NCBI GenBank assembly: GCA_965199245.1
Contig: CBDAQP010000001.1
Span: 124,001-188,000 of the forward strand
Source of the DNA: Carbonatibacter sp965199245
Lineage (GTDB): Bacteria > Pseudomonadota > Alphaproteobacteria > Kiloniellales > Kiloniellaceae
Direction of reading: 5' to 3'
Length of the DNA stretch: 64,000 nt
Below are positions 33,043 to 41,715 of the stretch, one piece after another. The stretch's first letter is position 1. Every line of letters starts with the position of its first letter. A program made the translations under genes and the position numbers. Below the pieces are notes generated by a model. It did no database searches and was not told where the DNA came from. It saw nothing but the letters and a program-made list of their open reading frames with translations.

Positions 33043-33399
33043 TTGCGACAAAATCATGTGGCGTTGACTGCAAAACCATCCGTCGCGCTACACCTGCTGA
33101 CAGTCGGCCTGTTTCAGGCAAACGTCAATGCAGATATTTTCACCGCATGGGTCAAACAGGATTTGCTGCCTCAACTTCCTGAAAACTCTGTCATCGTCAT
33201 GGATAACGCAACATTTCACAAGTGCCGGGATACGCAGAATATCATCCAAAAAGCAGGGCATACCCTGCTCTTCCTGCCTCATTATTCACTTGACCTCAAC
33301 CCCATCGAACAAAAATGGGTCCATCTCAAAGCCGTCAGAAAACAACTCTTGTGCTCCATTGAACAACTCTTCCAAATTGAATCATTTTATATAGAATAG
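33043..33399 (+). pseudogene. IS630-family transposase, C-terminal fragment
   Basis: LLTVGLFQANVNADIFTAWV, NSVIVMDNATFHK (second catalytic Asp) and LLFLPHYSLDLNPIEQKW (catalytic Glu) identify the C-terminal half of an IS630 DDE transposase. The N-terminal part is absent; a fragment of it lies at 22336-22550 on the same strand. The stop at 33397-33399 is inside the right inverted repeat, as is common in compact elements. Confidence 0.88.
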
Positions 33400-33405
33400 G
33401 CTATA

Positions 33406-33517
33406 TAATCGTCACCGCCCCCATTCAGCACTTGACGGACAGACACCCCGGGAGGCTTATTGGAACCGCCCACCGGGGCATGCCCCGCTGATGGATGTAA
33501 ATAAGGCAGCAGCATGA
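33406..33517 (+). pseudogene. IS3-family OrfB, 3' remnant
   Basis: In the orfB frame this reads NRHRPHSALDGQTPREAYWN, then RPPGHAPLMDVNKAAA and TGA (33515-33517). It completes the orfB interrupted at 22270. The IS3 right end follows to 33576. Confidence 0.88.
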
Positions 33518-33619
33518 GCAACCGGAATACACCTTAATTATGCTGCCGGATTGTCCAGGAAACTGGAACCAGCTTAGTTATGCCATATCGGGCATATAAA
33601 AGTTCGTTTGGTGTTATGG

Positions 33620-33706
33620 CGGAGAGTGAGGGATTCGAACCCTCGATACGGGTTACCGTATACACGCGTTCCAGGCGTGCGCCTTCAGCCACTCGGCCAA
33701 CTCTCC
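33620..33706 (-). tRNA. tRNA-Ser (GGA)
   Basis: The minus strand reads GGAGAGTTGGCCGAGTGGCT at the 5' end, with a class II long variable arm, anticodon loop CTGGAACG containing GGA, T-arm GGTTCGAATCC and acceptor ACTCTCC. The 3' CCA is not encoded. It lies 44 bp to the right of the IS3 element. Confidence 0.95.
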
Positions 33707-34030
33707 GCAGAACCCACTGTCATTGGGCAACAAAACAGATTGTCATTGTGTGACAACAAAACAGGAGAAATAACCCATGAACAGAACCAGCAGGGAGCGA
33801 ACCTAGCTACTTGCGGCGCAGGGTGCAAGTTTTTCCTGTGGAGCGTCGTGTCTTTTTTACGTAGAGGGACGGGTTTTTTATAAAAATATTTGTCTGAAAT
33901 TTGCCTTCTGATAGAAATTGACCTATGGTGATTTTCCATGTTGTCTGTGTCGTTGCAAATTTCGGCCTCGAATAACGAAAAAAGCCATAAAACCGCAAGC
34001 ACATAAAATTAAAAATAAGGGCAAAAACGC
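33707..34030. other. Intergenic region upstream of moaA
   Basis: No gene is recognised. A short hairpin ACTTGC/GCAAGT followed by T5 (33809-33835, plus strand) resembles a weak terminator. AAGGG 9 nt before the moaA ATG is the ribosome-binding site. No molybdenum-cofactor (Moco) riboswitch was recognised. Confidence 0.4.
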
Positions 34031-35023
34031 ATGATTGACCCCTACGGGCGCACTGTCGATTATTTGCGCGTTTCTGTAACGGATCGTTGCGACTTTCGTT
34101 GTGTCTATTGCATGGCAGAAGACATGGAATTTCTACCGCGCAAAGATCTGCTCTCACTCGAAGAATTAGAGCGCGTCTGTACGACTTTCATTGATCTGGG
34201 GGTAAAAAAATTGCGTTTCACGGGGGGGGAACCCCTTGTGCGTAAGGGCATCATGTCACTTTTTAACAGTCTGACCCCCCATTTGGAAAATGGTCGTCTG
34301 CGGGAAATGACCATGACCACAAACGGCAGTCAGCTTCCCCGCTTTGCAGGTCAGCTGGTCGATGCGGGCATGAAGCGGATCAATGTTTCGCTTGATACCC
34401 TCAACCAGGATCTTTTTCGCGCAATTACACGCCGGGGTGATTTGGATCAGGTGCTCACAGGGCTACAAGCCGCCAGGCACGCGGGCCTTGCCGTCAAAAT
34501 CAATACCGTCGCCCTCAAAGGTATCAATGACAATGAACTACATACTTTACTGTCATGGGCGGGGGATGAAGGCTTTGACTTGACCTTTATCGAGGTCATG
34601 CCCATGGGGGATATTGGCAATGAAAGCCGCCTCGATCAATACCTTCCCCTAACGGCTGTGCGCCGTGTACTCGAAGAACGCTGGACGTTGGTTGAAAGTG
34701 ACTACAACTCCGGCGGCCCGGCGCGTTATGTGACGGTGCGTGAAACAGGCACGCGCGTTGGATTTATCACACCGATGACCCATAATTTCTGTGAAAGCTG
34801 TAACCGCGTCCGCATGACCTGCACGGGACAGTTTTTCCTCTGCCTTGGTCAAAACGAAGATGCCGACCTGCGCGCGGCCCTGCGCGCCAGCGAAAGCAAC
34901 GATCTGCTTCGCCGGACTATCCTTGATGCCATCAGCCGCAAACCACGCGGTCACGACTTTATCATTGATCGCGACCACACCGGCCCCGCTGTCGCCCGCC
35001 ATATGAGCGTGACGGGGGGATGA
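34031..35023 (+). CDS. moaA: GTP 3',8-cyclase (molybdenum cofactor synthesis protein A)
   Basis: Radical SAM enzyme that starts molybdopterin synthesis from GTP; 330 residues. The N-terminal cluster motif CDFRCVYC, the GGEPLVR SAM-binding segment, and the second C-terminal 4Fe-4S site CESCNRVRMTC plus LCLGQ are intact. The C terminus lacks the double-glycine tail in its simplest form but ends GG. Stands alone, between a tRNA and a chemoreceptor relic. Confidence 0.94.
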   Translation: MIDPYGRTVDYLRVSVTDRCDFRCVYCMAEDMEFLPRKDLLSLEELERVCTTFIDLGVKKLRFTGGEPLVRKGIMSLFNSLTPHLENGRLREMTMTTNGSQLPRFAGQLVDAGMKRINVSLDTLNQDLFRAITRRGDLDQVLTGLQAARHAGLAVKINTVALKGINDNELHTLLSWAGDEGFDLTFIEVMPMGDIGNESRLDQYLPLTAVRRVLEERWTLVESDYNSGGPARYVTVRETGTRVGFITPMTHNFCESCNRVRMTCTGQFFLCLGQNEDADLRAALRASESNDLLRRTILDAISRKPRGHDFIIDRDHTGPAVARHMSVTGG

Positions 35024-35632
35024 CCTTATACGATTCACAAATTCTCGTTTTCGCAGTCTCTCGTCACAGTTTCTTTTGCCCATCACAATCGGGGCCGCCC
35101 TGACCATCGTCGCGATTTTTTTGATGATCCCGGTTTTGGTCAGCCAGAATATCGAAGCCACAGCGATTGACCACGCCCGACAAACCGCCGCCCAAATCCA
35201 AAGAGTACGAGGTACTATACAAAAAATCTTTTGGGAAACCGGAAAAGCCTCTTATCCGTCAAAAAGATACCGTTTTTTCTTTATGAGTTTTTCCTTATGT
35301 TCAATCTAGACAGGTGGGAGAAATGTCATGGGTGGTGGTGATATGATCGTGCTGTTGCTGGCGGCGATATTGGTGACAATGCTGGGAGCGTGGCCCGTGG
35401 TCGGGGTGGTGCTGGGGGTCGGGCTGGGGATGTGGCTGGTGCTAAAGCTGGTGGTGGTGGTGTCTCTGGCACTGGAGCCGGTGATGGTGGCGATGTGGAG
35501 GGTGCTGCTATGGCTGGGGATACTATTGACAAAGAGGACGGAAAAAAAGAAGAAAGATCATGAAAAATTACCACCAAACTAAAAAAATGGTTGTCGAGAT
35601 CATCAAATCTCTTCACTGTAATGGTCGCCTTA

Positions 35633-36791
35633 TACCAACTTTCATAATTCAGAACCCATGGGTCCATTTTCTGTATCCAATGGACATGATTTTCCATGGT
35701 CTTTCGGTGAGATTATTCCATGCGTCACAACAGAGGGAAACGATCTGATCCTGATTGTCAAAGACGCGGTTTGACAGCCAGTTTTGTCGCAAATATTGCC
35801 AGACATTTTCGACGGGATTGAGTTCCGGGCTGCGTGGCGGTAGCGGCAACAGGGTGATATTGTCCGGAATATCCAGTTTGCCGGTGGTGTGCCATCCGGC
35901 CTTGTCAAGGATGATGACAGCATGGGAACCGGGTTCGACCTGTGACGATATTTCTTCGAGGTGCCCTTGCATCCCGCAGGTATTGCACTGCGGCAGGACA
36001 AGCGCGGCCCCCACACCACGGGCGGGACAGATCGCCCCGAATATCCAGGCGGATTTTGTGCGCTGGTCTTTTGGTGCCACAGGCCGTGTGCCTCGTTCGG
36101 CCCAACGCTGGGTAATACTGTTCTTCTGGCCAACACGCGCCTCATCCTGCCACCAGATTTCCAGCGGGACAGCCGAACCAATTCTGGCGTGCAGGCGGGC
36201 TATTTCGGCGGGGAAGTTTTTTTAAATGTGTCAATCGCATCCCCGTCCTGGCCATGATGACGCGGGCGCGCCGTCAGTTTTCTATCGCCCATTTCCCGTA
36301 ACACCCGGCTCATTGTGGGGATGCTCACACTGATCCGGTATTCTTCCCATACCCGGTGCACCAGGTCTTCCAGACGCCAACGCCGTCCACTGATGGACAT
36401 GGGCCGCGTTCAACAAGGGATGCCAGGGCCTGCAGGTGGTCGGCATTCAGCTTCCGTGGAGCGCCGGTCGGCTTGCGATCAACGAGGCCTGCCGGACCTT
36501 CCCGGTTAAATCGCAACACCCAGTCACGAATGATTTGCAAACCAACGCCGCCAGCAACAGCGGCCTCACTGCGGCTGCCGCCATCATAAATGACAGCCAG
36601 TGCCAAAAGGCGGCGTGTTTGATTGGAATCAGTTGATTCGCGGGCAAGGCGGCGAAGCTGGCGACTGTCAAAGTCTTCCCGCAAGGAAATGGCGCGTCTC
36701 ATGGAAACCTCCAATAAAGTGTCCCCTTAAGAATCACACAAGGGCAAGAAACGCCAGGACAAATAAGTCAAATCTTCTGAAAATTGGTATT
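35633..36791 (-). mobile_element. IS630-family element (second, unlike the first)
   Basis: Ends TACCAACTTTCATAAT (left, 35633) and, inverted, TACCAATTTTCAGAAG (from 36791) define a 1159-bp element. It is a different IS630 subgroup from the one at 22271-33403, judging by transposase and ends. It lies within the chemoreceptor relic, just before its second membrane helix. Confidence 0.75.
35649..36714 (-). pseudogene. IS630-family transposase with two frameshifts
   Basis: N-terminal helix-turn-helix part (RRLLALAVIYDGGSRSEAAV, then DWVLRFNREGPAGLVDRKP), middle part RWRLEDLVHRVWEEYRISVS, and DDE part with WWQDEARVGQ (first Asp), VIILDKAGWH (second Asp) and RSPELNPVENVWQYL (Glu). The parts are in three frames. 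Shifts fall near 36400 and 36215, so no full-length enzyme is made unless by frameshifting. Confidence 0.85.
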
Positions 36792-37973
36792 AGTCGCTAC
36801 TGTCGGTGTTACGCTGGCAATATTCTGCGCCTTTTCCCTGCGTCTGTTTTCCCGACGAATCGGAGCCATGACAGGAGTCATGCGGGATCTGTCCTCTGGA
36901 CATTTAGAGACCACCATCACAGGGGATGAGCGCAATGATGAAACCGGCGAAATGGCGCGTTCTGTCGCTGTGTTCAAATCAGCCCTAAAAGAACGCGAAA
37001 AACTACAAAAAGAGCAACGAGAGGCAATGGACTCACGCCTGAACGCAATAGCGCGGCAGGAAAAATCCATTGAAGATTTTCAAGGCGATATGTCAAACGC
37101 TGTCACAGCCGTCTCTGCAACAGCACAGAGCCTTGCGGCATACTCTGATTCTCTGTCGCGTGTCTTATCAACAATCCGCACTCAAGCCGCCGATGCCGAC
37201 GATCCGGCACAAAAAACCTGCCTGTCGATCGACGACGTCGCCCAGGCGGCAGAAAATTTATCACAGAGTGTCACGGTGCTTTCAGGTTTAATCGACCATT
37301 CCGCACAGATGACACAGGACGCAACGGGTGAAGCTACCAAAACCAGCGAAGCTGTCAACGCTTTGGATCAAGCCGCCGAGAAAATTGGCGAGGTTGTGCA
37401 ACTCATCAATGATATTGCGGCAAAAACCAACCTGCTGGCTCTCAACGCCACGATTGAGGCCGCACGGGCTGGCACGGCAGGCAAAGGCTTTGCCGTCGTC
37501 GCAAACGAGGTCAAAAACCTCGCAAACCAAACCGCCAAAGCAACAGAAGACATTGAAAAGCAAGTCAGCGAAATGCAGAATTGGAGCAGAACTGTTGTTC
37601 AAGCCACGGAGGGAATCAATTCTGCCATGTCACGCATTAGCACGGCAATACGCGAAGTCTCCGGCGGCTTTGAAACCCAACGCCAGACCGGTGATATGAC
37701 CACAAACGCCCGAACCACCACCAAAACCGCAACACAAACAGGTCAGGATATTTCCAGCCTGACGCAGGCCTCTGTCCGTACAGAAACCAGTTCTCACGAC
37801 ATCAAGGAAGCCTCTGCCCGTTTGTCTAGAACAGACAGAAACGATGCTGACGCGTGACAGAGGATTTTATCCGCGCAATTCAATAAACGGCAAAACACAC
37901 GGAACAGAACTCGCCAGAATCCGGATGAGAAAAAGCCGCCGTGACTGCGAAAGACACAGCGGCTCTAGAAACT

Positions 37974-38049
37974 GGTGGCGGATCAGGGACTTGAACCCCG
38001 GACACATGGATTATGATTCCACTGCTCTAACCAGCTGAGCTAATCCGCC
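37974..38049 (-). tRNA. tRNA-Met (CAT), elongator type
   Basis: The minus strand reads GGCGGATTAGCTCAGCTGGT at the 5' end, anticodon loop ATCATAA with CAT, T-arm GGGGTTCAAGTCCC, acceptor ATCCGCC and an encoded CCA. The D-arm and the T-arm match elongator Met rather than initiator tRNA. Ile2 with a modified CAT anticodon is less likely. Confidence 0.9.
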
Positions 38050-38162
38050 AAAGACGCAACTGACTAAAATTTTTCCCCCTAAAGGTCAAGTGCTTTCCAC
38101 AAAGCCTAGGCTTCTTTTTAGCGAAAAATCAACAAAAGAAACCTCTGCTCCCAAAGCTATGG

Positions 38163-38236
38163 CGTGCCCGGAAGGATTCGAACCCTCGACCTACTGATTA
38201 GAAGTCAGTTGCTCTATCCAACTGAGCTACGGGCAC
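38163..38236 (-). tRNA. tRNA-Arg (TCT)
   Basis: The minus strand reads GTGCCCGTAGCTCAGTTGGA, anticodon loop CTTCTAA with TCT, T-arm GGGTTCGAATCC and acceptor CCGGGCAC. No CCA is encoded. 113 bp from tRNA-Met on the same strand. Confidence 0.95.
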
Positions 38237-38263
38237 AGATTATCACAAAAATTTTTACGCTGG

Positions 38264-38569
38264 TTAGTGAGTCCAACGACCTAAACGAGTCCAGGAAAAA
38301 TTATCACCATAGGATTTCGGCGTGACCTGACGTCCGCGTAGTGCCTCAATACTATACATGAATCCATTGCGCCTGGCGTAGGCCACGGCGTCTTCCTTGC
38401 TCTCGAACCACAAGCGCAACTGTTCGCAGGTATCACGACTGGTCGTCCAGCCCATCACCGGATCAACAGCCTTTGCCACAGCGGGTTCTGCTTCCATCAA
38501 CCAACGGCGCATGTGGGCGCGACCGGATTGCATCGCACTCTTGGGCGGTTGAAAGATACGAACCTGCAT
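38264..38569 (-). CDS. Complex I accessory subunit, NDUFS4-like (ETC complex I subunit)
   Basis: 101 residues. VRIFQPPKSAMQSGRA at the start and MGWTTSRDTCEQLRLWFESK, then EDAVAYARRNGFMYSI are the conserved core of the NDUFS4/AQDQ subunit family, which in alphaproteobacteria and mitochondria sits on the peripheral arm of NADH:quinone oxidoreductase. AAAGG 7 nt upstream of the ATG. Directly 3' of tRNA-Arg, alone. Confidence 0.9.
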   Translation of the reverse strand: MQVRIFQPPKSAMQSGRAHMRRWLMEAEPAVAKAVDPVMGWTTSRDTCEQLRLWFESKEDAVAYARRNGFMYSIEALRGRQVTPKSYGDNFSWTRLGRWTH

Positions 38570-38673
38570 GACAGAGCCTTTCGGTTAAATAGTGCCTTCG
38601 GGTATAAGTGTACCGGCGCAGAGCGTCAACAGATTTTCCACGCTCTCCGCACAGAAACATAAGGGAAAATGCG

Positions 38674-39009
38674 ATGTTACCGACAGAACTTTGGGTTATG
38701 GCCGTTATCCGGAAATGCAATGGCAACTTCACCCCTGCAATGGTCTTACACAGGGGCGACCCCCACCGGGGAACTGTTCTGGTCAGAGTCTCTCGCATCG
38801 AACCAGATAAGGATTGTCAGGTTTTCAGCCAAACGATTGATTCAAAGGGGCAACGCGCATGGCTCAAACGCGGCAAAAACAACCAACGCCTCGGCGAAGA
38901 CGCCGCCACCGCTCTGATCGAAAAAGCGATTTTACAGGATCCCGACATCTGGGTCATCGAAGTCGAAGACCCAACGGGACAAAACCCCTTTGACGGACAG
39001 ATTATCTAA
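38674..39009 (+). CDS. DUF1491 family protein
   Basis: 111 residues of an uncharacterised alphaproteobacterial family. LPTELWVMAVIRKCNGNFTP at the start, GTVLVRVSRIEPDKDCQVFS and the C-terminal PDIWVIEVEDPTGQNPFDG are typical. No membrane segment or known catalytic motif is seen, so the protein is probably cytosolic. AAGGGA lies upstream of the ATG at 38674. Its last codon overlaps the end of clpA on the other strand by 4 bp. Confidence 0.8.
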   Translation: MLPTELWVMAVIRKCNGNFTPAMVLHRGDPHRGTVLVRVSRIEPDKDCQVFSQTIDSKGQRAWLKRGKNNQRLGEDAATALIEKAILQDPDIWVIEVEDPTGQNPFDGQII

Positions 39010-41297
39010 CGCGCCCCTTCAACCGCTTGGATACGTTTTTGGGGCCTTTTACCTTTAGTGACAGAAAAAGACAGTTTTCCGTCCACAACATCAACCACAA
39101 CATGCCCGCCCCGGGTGAGCTTCCCAAAAAGTAATTCCTCCGCCAGCGGTTTTTTAATTGCGTTTTGAATAAGGCGTGTCAGCGGACGCGCACCGTAAAG
39201 AACATCATAGCCTTTGACAGCAAGCCATTTTTGCGCCCCAGGTTTCAATTCCAGCGTTACCTGGCGATCTTCAAGCTGGTTTTCCAGTTCGAGCACAAAT
39301 TTTTCAACAACCTTGCCCATGATCTGTGGGCAGAGACTCGCAAAGGGCACGATCGCATCCAAGCGGTTGCGAAACTCGGGCGTGAAGGTGCGCCTGATCG
39401 CGTCTTCGTCATCCCCTTCGCGCACCGCAGACCCAAAACCCATCGCCGGTTTTGCGAGATCAGCCGCCCCGGCATTACTGGTCATAATCAAAATCACATG
39501 ACGAAAATCGACACGGCGACCATTGCTGTCTGTCAGGTGCCCATTATCCATGACCTGAAGCAAAATGTTAAAAATATCAGGGTGAGCCTTTTCGATTTCG
39601 TCCAGGAGCAAAACAGCATGTGGCGCGGCCTCAACCGCATCACTCAAAAGCCCGCCTTGCTCGAAACCGACATAGCCGGGCGGTGCCCCAATCAGACGCG
39701 AAACGGCATGACGTTCCATATATTCGGACATATCAAAACGAATCATCTCAACACCCAAAACACGGGCCAGCTGTCGGGCGACCTCTGTTTTGCCCACCCC
39801 TGTCGGGCCAGAAAAAAGATAACTCCCCAGCGGTTTTTCAGGCGTCCGCAATCCCGCCCGCGCCAACTTGATCGCCGAAGATAACGCCGCAATCGCCGCA
39901 TCCTGCCCATAAACCATTGTTTTCAAATCACGTTCAAGCGTTTTGAGCATCGTTCTATCATCGCGGGACACAGACCGTGGCGGGATACGGGCGATGCGGG
40001 CAACGACATCCTCAATATCCTTGACCCCCAGTGTTTTCTTGCGCTTGTTTTCCGGTAACAGAATCTGGGCTGCGCCAGCCTCGTCAATGACATCAATGGC
40101 CTTGTCCGGGAGTTTGCGCTCTCCAATATAACGCGCGGACAGTTCCACCGCACTCCGCAAGGCCGCACCAGAAAACTTGACCCTGTGGTGTTTTTCATAG
40201 CAGGGCTTCAAACCGCGCAGAATGGAAACAGCGTCTTCGATTCCGGGTTCCGCAACATCGATTTTCTGGAAACGCCGTACAAGGGCGCGATCCTTTTCAA
40301 AATGTTGGCGGTATTCTTTCCAGGTTGTCGATCCAATACAGCTCAGACATCCATTTTGTAACGCGGGTTTGAGCAAATTAGACGCATCCATCGCCCCGCC
40401 AGAGGTCGCGCCCGCACCGATCAAGGTATGAATTTCATCAATAAAAAGAACAGCTCCGTCCTCGGCCTCAATGGCCTTGACAACCTGTTTCAGGCGTTCT
40501 TCAAAATCACCACGATAGCGCGTCCCCGCCAACAAAGACCCCATATCAAGAGAATAGAGGGTTGTGTTCTGCAAAATAGTTGGCACATCACCGGAGACAA
40601 TGCACCGCGCTAAACCTTCGGCAATCGCCGTTTTCCCCACACCGGGATCCCCGACATAAAGCGGGTTATTTTTGGTTCTGCGACACAGAACCTGAATGGT
40701 GCGATCCAGTTCCTTTTGCCTGCCGATCAGCGGATCAATCGCGCCTCGCGCTGCCTTGTCATTGAGGTTGACGCAATAGTTGGACAGGGCCTCTTTTTTT
40801 GATTTTTCGCCACCGTCATCAGGGGCGTCTTCGCCCGCAACGCTATCTTGTGGTTCCTCCCCCTTGACAAGGCCATGACTGATATAATTGACGGCATCTA
40901 AACGGCTCATATCCTGTTGTTGTAAACAATAAACCGCATGACTGTCATGTTCGGAAAAAAGAGCAACGAGAACATTGGCCCCGGTGACATCGTCGCGCCC
41001 CGAAGACTGTACGTGTAAGGCCGCGCGTTGAATCACACGCTGGAATCCGGCAGTTGGCCTTGCCACCTCCAACGATGCCCTGACCAAATCGCCCAGATCA
41101 TTTTCCAGCACATGACGCAATGCCGTCTGCAAACGCTCAACAGAAATCGCACAGGCCTGCAAGACAGCCTGTGCATCGGGGTCATCGGTCAAGGCCAGCA
41201 AAAGGTGTTCAAGCGTCGCATACTCATGCCCTGCCGCACTGGCCTGCGCCAACGCACGGTGAAGAGATTGTTCCAGATTATTTGACAGCATGGCCAT
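39006..41297 (-). CDS. clpA: ATP-dependent Clp protease ATP-binding subunit ClpA
   Basis: AAA+ unfoldase of 763 residues that feeds proteins to ClpP. The N-terminal Clp repeat domain (NNLEQSLHRALAQASAAGHE) binds ClpS. The first AAA module has GDPGVGKTAIAEGLA and VLFIDEIHTLIGAG; the second has FSGPTGVGKTEVARQLA and LLLDEIEKAHPDIF. There is no long middle domain, which separates ClpA from ClpB. GGAAAGG 7 nt before the ATG at 41297 sets the start. Cotranscribed with clpS 23 bp upstream. Confidence 0.95.
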   Translation of the reverse strand: MAMLSNNLEQSLHRALAQASAAGHEYATLEHLLLALTDDPDAQAVLQACAISVERLQTALRHVLENDLGDLVRASLEVARPTAGFQRVIQRAALHVQSSGRDDVTGANVLVALFSEHDSHAVYCLQQQDMSRLDAVNYISHGLVKGEEPQDSVAGEDAPDDGGEKSKKEALSNYCVNLNDKAARGAIDPLIGRQKELDRTIQVLCRRTKNNPLYVGDPGVGKTAIAEGLARCIVSGDVPTILQNTTLYSLDMGSLLAGTRYRGDFEERLKQVVKAIEAEDGAVLFIDEIHTLIGAGATSGGAMDASNLLKPALQNGCLSCIGSTTWKEYRQHFEKDRALVRRFQKIDVAEPGIEDAVSILRGLKPCYEKHHRVKFSGAALRSAVELSARYIGERKLPDKAIDVIDEAGAAQILLPENKRKKTLGVKDIEDVVARIARIPPRSVSRDDRTMLKTLERDLKTMVYGQDAAIAALSSAIKLARAGLRTPEKPLGSYLFSGPTGVGKTEVARQLARVLGVEMIRFDMSEYMERHAVSRLIGAPPGYVGFEQGGLLSDAVEAAPHAVLLLDEIEKAHPDIFNILLQVMDNGHLTDSNGRRVDFRHVILIMTSNAGAADLAKPAMGFGSAVREGDDEDAIRRTFTPEFRNRLDAIVPFASLCPQIMGKVVEKFVLELENQLEDRQVTLELKPGAQKWLAVKGYDVLYGARPLTRLIQNAIKKPLAEELLFGKLTRGGHVVVDVVDGKLSFSVTKGKRPQKRIQAVEGAR

Positions 41298-41320
41298 TTT
41301 TTTACCTTTCCTGTGGTTTT

Positions 41321-41650
41321 TTAAGCCTTCTCGACCCTGCATTGAAGCGGATGCTGGTTCAAACGCGCCTGCTCAATCACCTGCATCGCCTTTGTTTCAG
41401 CAACATCACGACTATAAAGGCCACAAACGCCTTCGCCTTTATGGTGAACGTCCAGCATAATCCGGGTGGCGTCCCCGGTCGATTTTGCAAAAAACTTCTC
41501 TAAAATCATCACCACAAAATCCATCGGGGTATAATCATCATTCAGCAATAATACTTTGTAGAGTGATGGACGACGCAATTGCGTTGCATTTTTTGTCAGG
41601 ACGTTACTTTCAGAACCATCACCCGCAGTATGGGAAAAATGATGAACCAT
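41321..41650 (-). CDS. clpS: ATP-dependent Clp protease adaptor ClpS
   Basis: 109 residues. Delivers N-degron substrates to ClpA. The N-degron pocket segment YKVLLLNDDYTPMDFVVMIL, with the NDDYT motif, and the later VHHKGEGVCGLYSRDVAETK are fully conserved. The N-terminal 25 residues form the flexible extension needed to switch ClpA. GGAG 9 nt upstream. Paired with clpA, as in most proteobacteria. Confidence 0.96.
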   Translation of the reverse strand: MVHHFSHTAGDGSESNVLTKNATQLRRPSLYKVLLLNDDYTPMDFVVMILEKFFAKSTGDATRIMLDVHHKGEGVCGLYSRDVAETKAMQVIEQARLNQHPLQCRVEKA

Positions 41651-41715
41651 GTGCCTGTTCTCCGAACGATAGAAATCAGTGGTCTTATGTCACCGACCGA
41701 CCCAAAAGGCAATTT

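Larger units (their letters stand above)
22271..33403 (+). mobile_element. IS630-family element carrying a phage tail module
   Basis: Inverted ends TAGCCTGTTCTACATAAAAT (left, 22271) and, on the opposite strand from 33403, TAGCCTATTCTATATAAAAT frame the unit. The host TA is present on both sides (22269-22270 and 33404-33405), as expected for IS630 insertion. The N-terminal third of its transposase lies at the left end and the C-terminal third at the right end, on the same strand. About 10.5 kb of Mu-like tail genes replace the middle. Confidence 0.88.
21175..33576 (+). mobile_element. IS3-family element, decayed and interrupted by an IS630 unit
   Basis: Left end TGAGCTGGTTCC at 21175 and right end GGAACCAGCTTA up to 33576 are inverted, and AAGGTGTATTCC recurs inverted about 40-50 bp inside both. 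Without the insertion at 22271-33405 the element is about 1.27 kb, normal for IS3. Removing that insertion with one TA copy restores orfB across the join (FDFY then NRHRPHSALDGQTP). No matching target-site duplication was seen at the outer ends, and the transposase has several frameshifts, so the element is old and immobile. Confidence 0.85.
35024..37857 (+). pseudogene. Methyl-accepting chemotaxis protein, disrupted by IS630
   Basis: The left part has a first membrane helix (ITIGAALTIVAIFLMIPVLV) and the start of a sensor domain (AIDHARQTAAQIQRVRG, then, after a frameshift, YYTKNLLG), recalling DUF3365-type sensors. A stop (TGA near 35337), a Gly/Ala/Asp-rich low-complexity stretch (35340-35530) and another shift near 35565 follow, then the IS630 at 35633-36791. 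The right part has the second membrane helix (VATVGVTLAIFCAFSLRLF), HAMP, and signalling hairpin INDIAAKTNLLALNATIEAA. The start codon is missing. Confidence 0.82.

Noticed and set aside
35328..35582. An 84-residue hydrophobic ORF (start MGGGDMIVLLLAAILV) with a plausible ribosome-binding site
   Set aside because: It lies in a GTG-rich low-complexity tract inside a chemoreceptor relic. The hydrophobic residues follow from the GTG/CTG-rich composition, and the same tract reads as a Gly/Ala/Asp polymer in the receptor frame.
38101..38116. Terminator-like AAGCCTAGGCTT followed by T-run downstream of tRNA-Met
   Set aside because: The stem would have a loop of only two bases, too tight for a standard hairpin.
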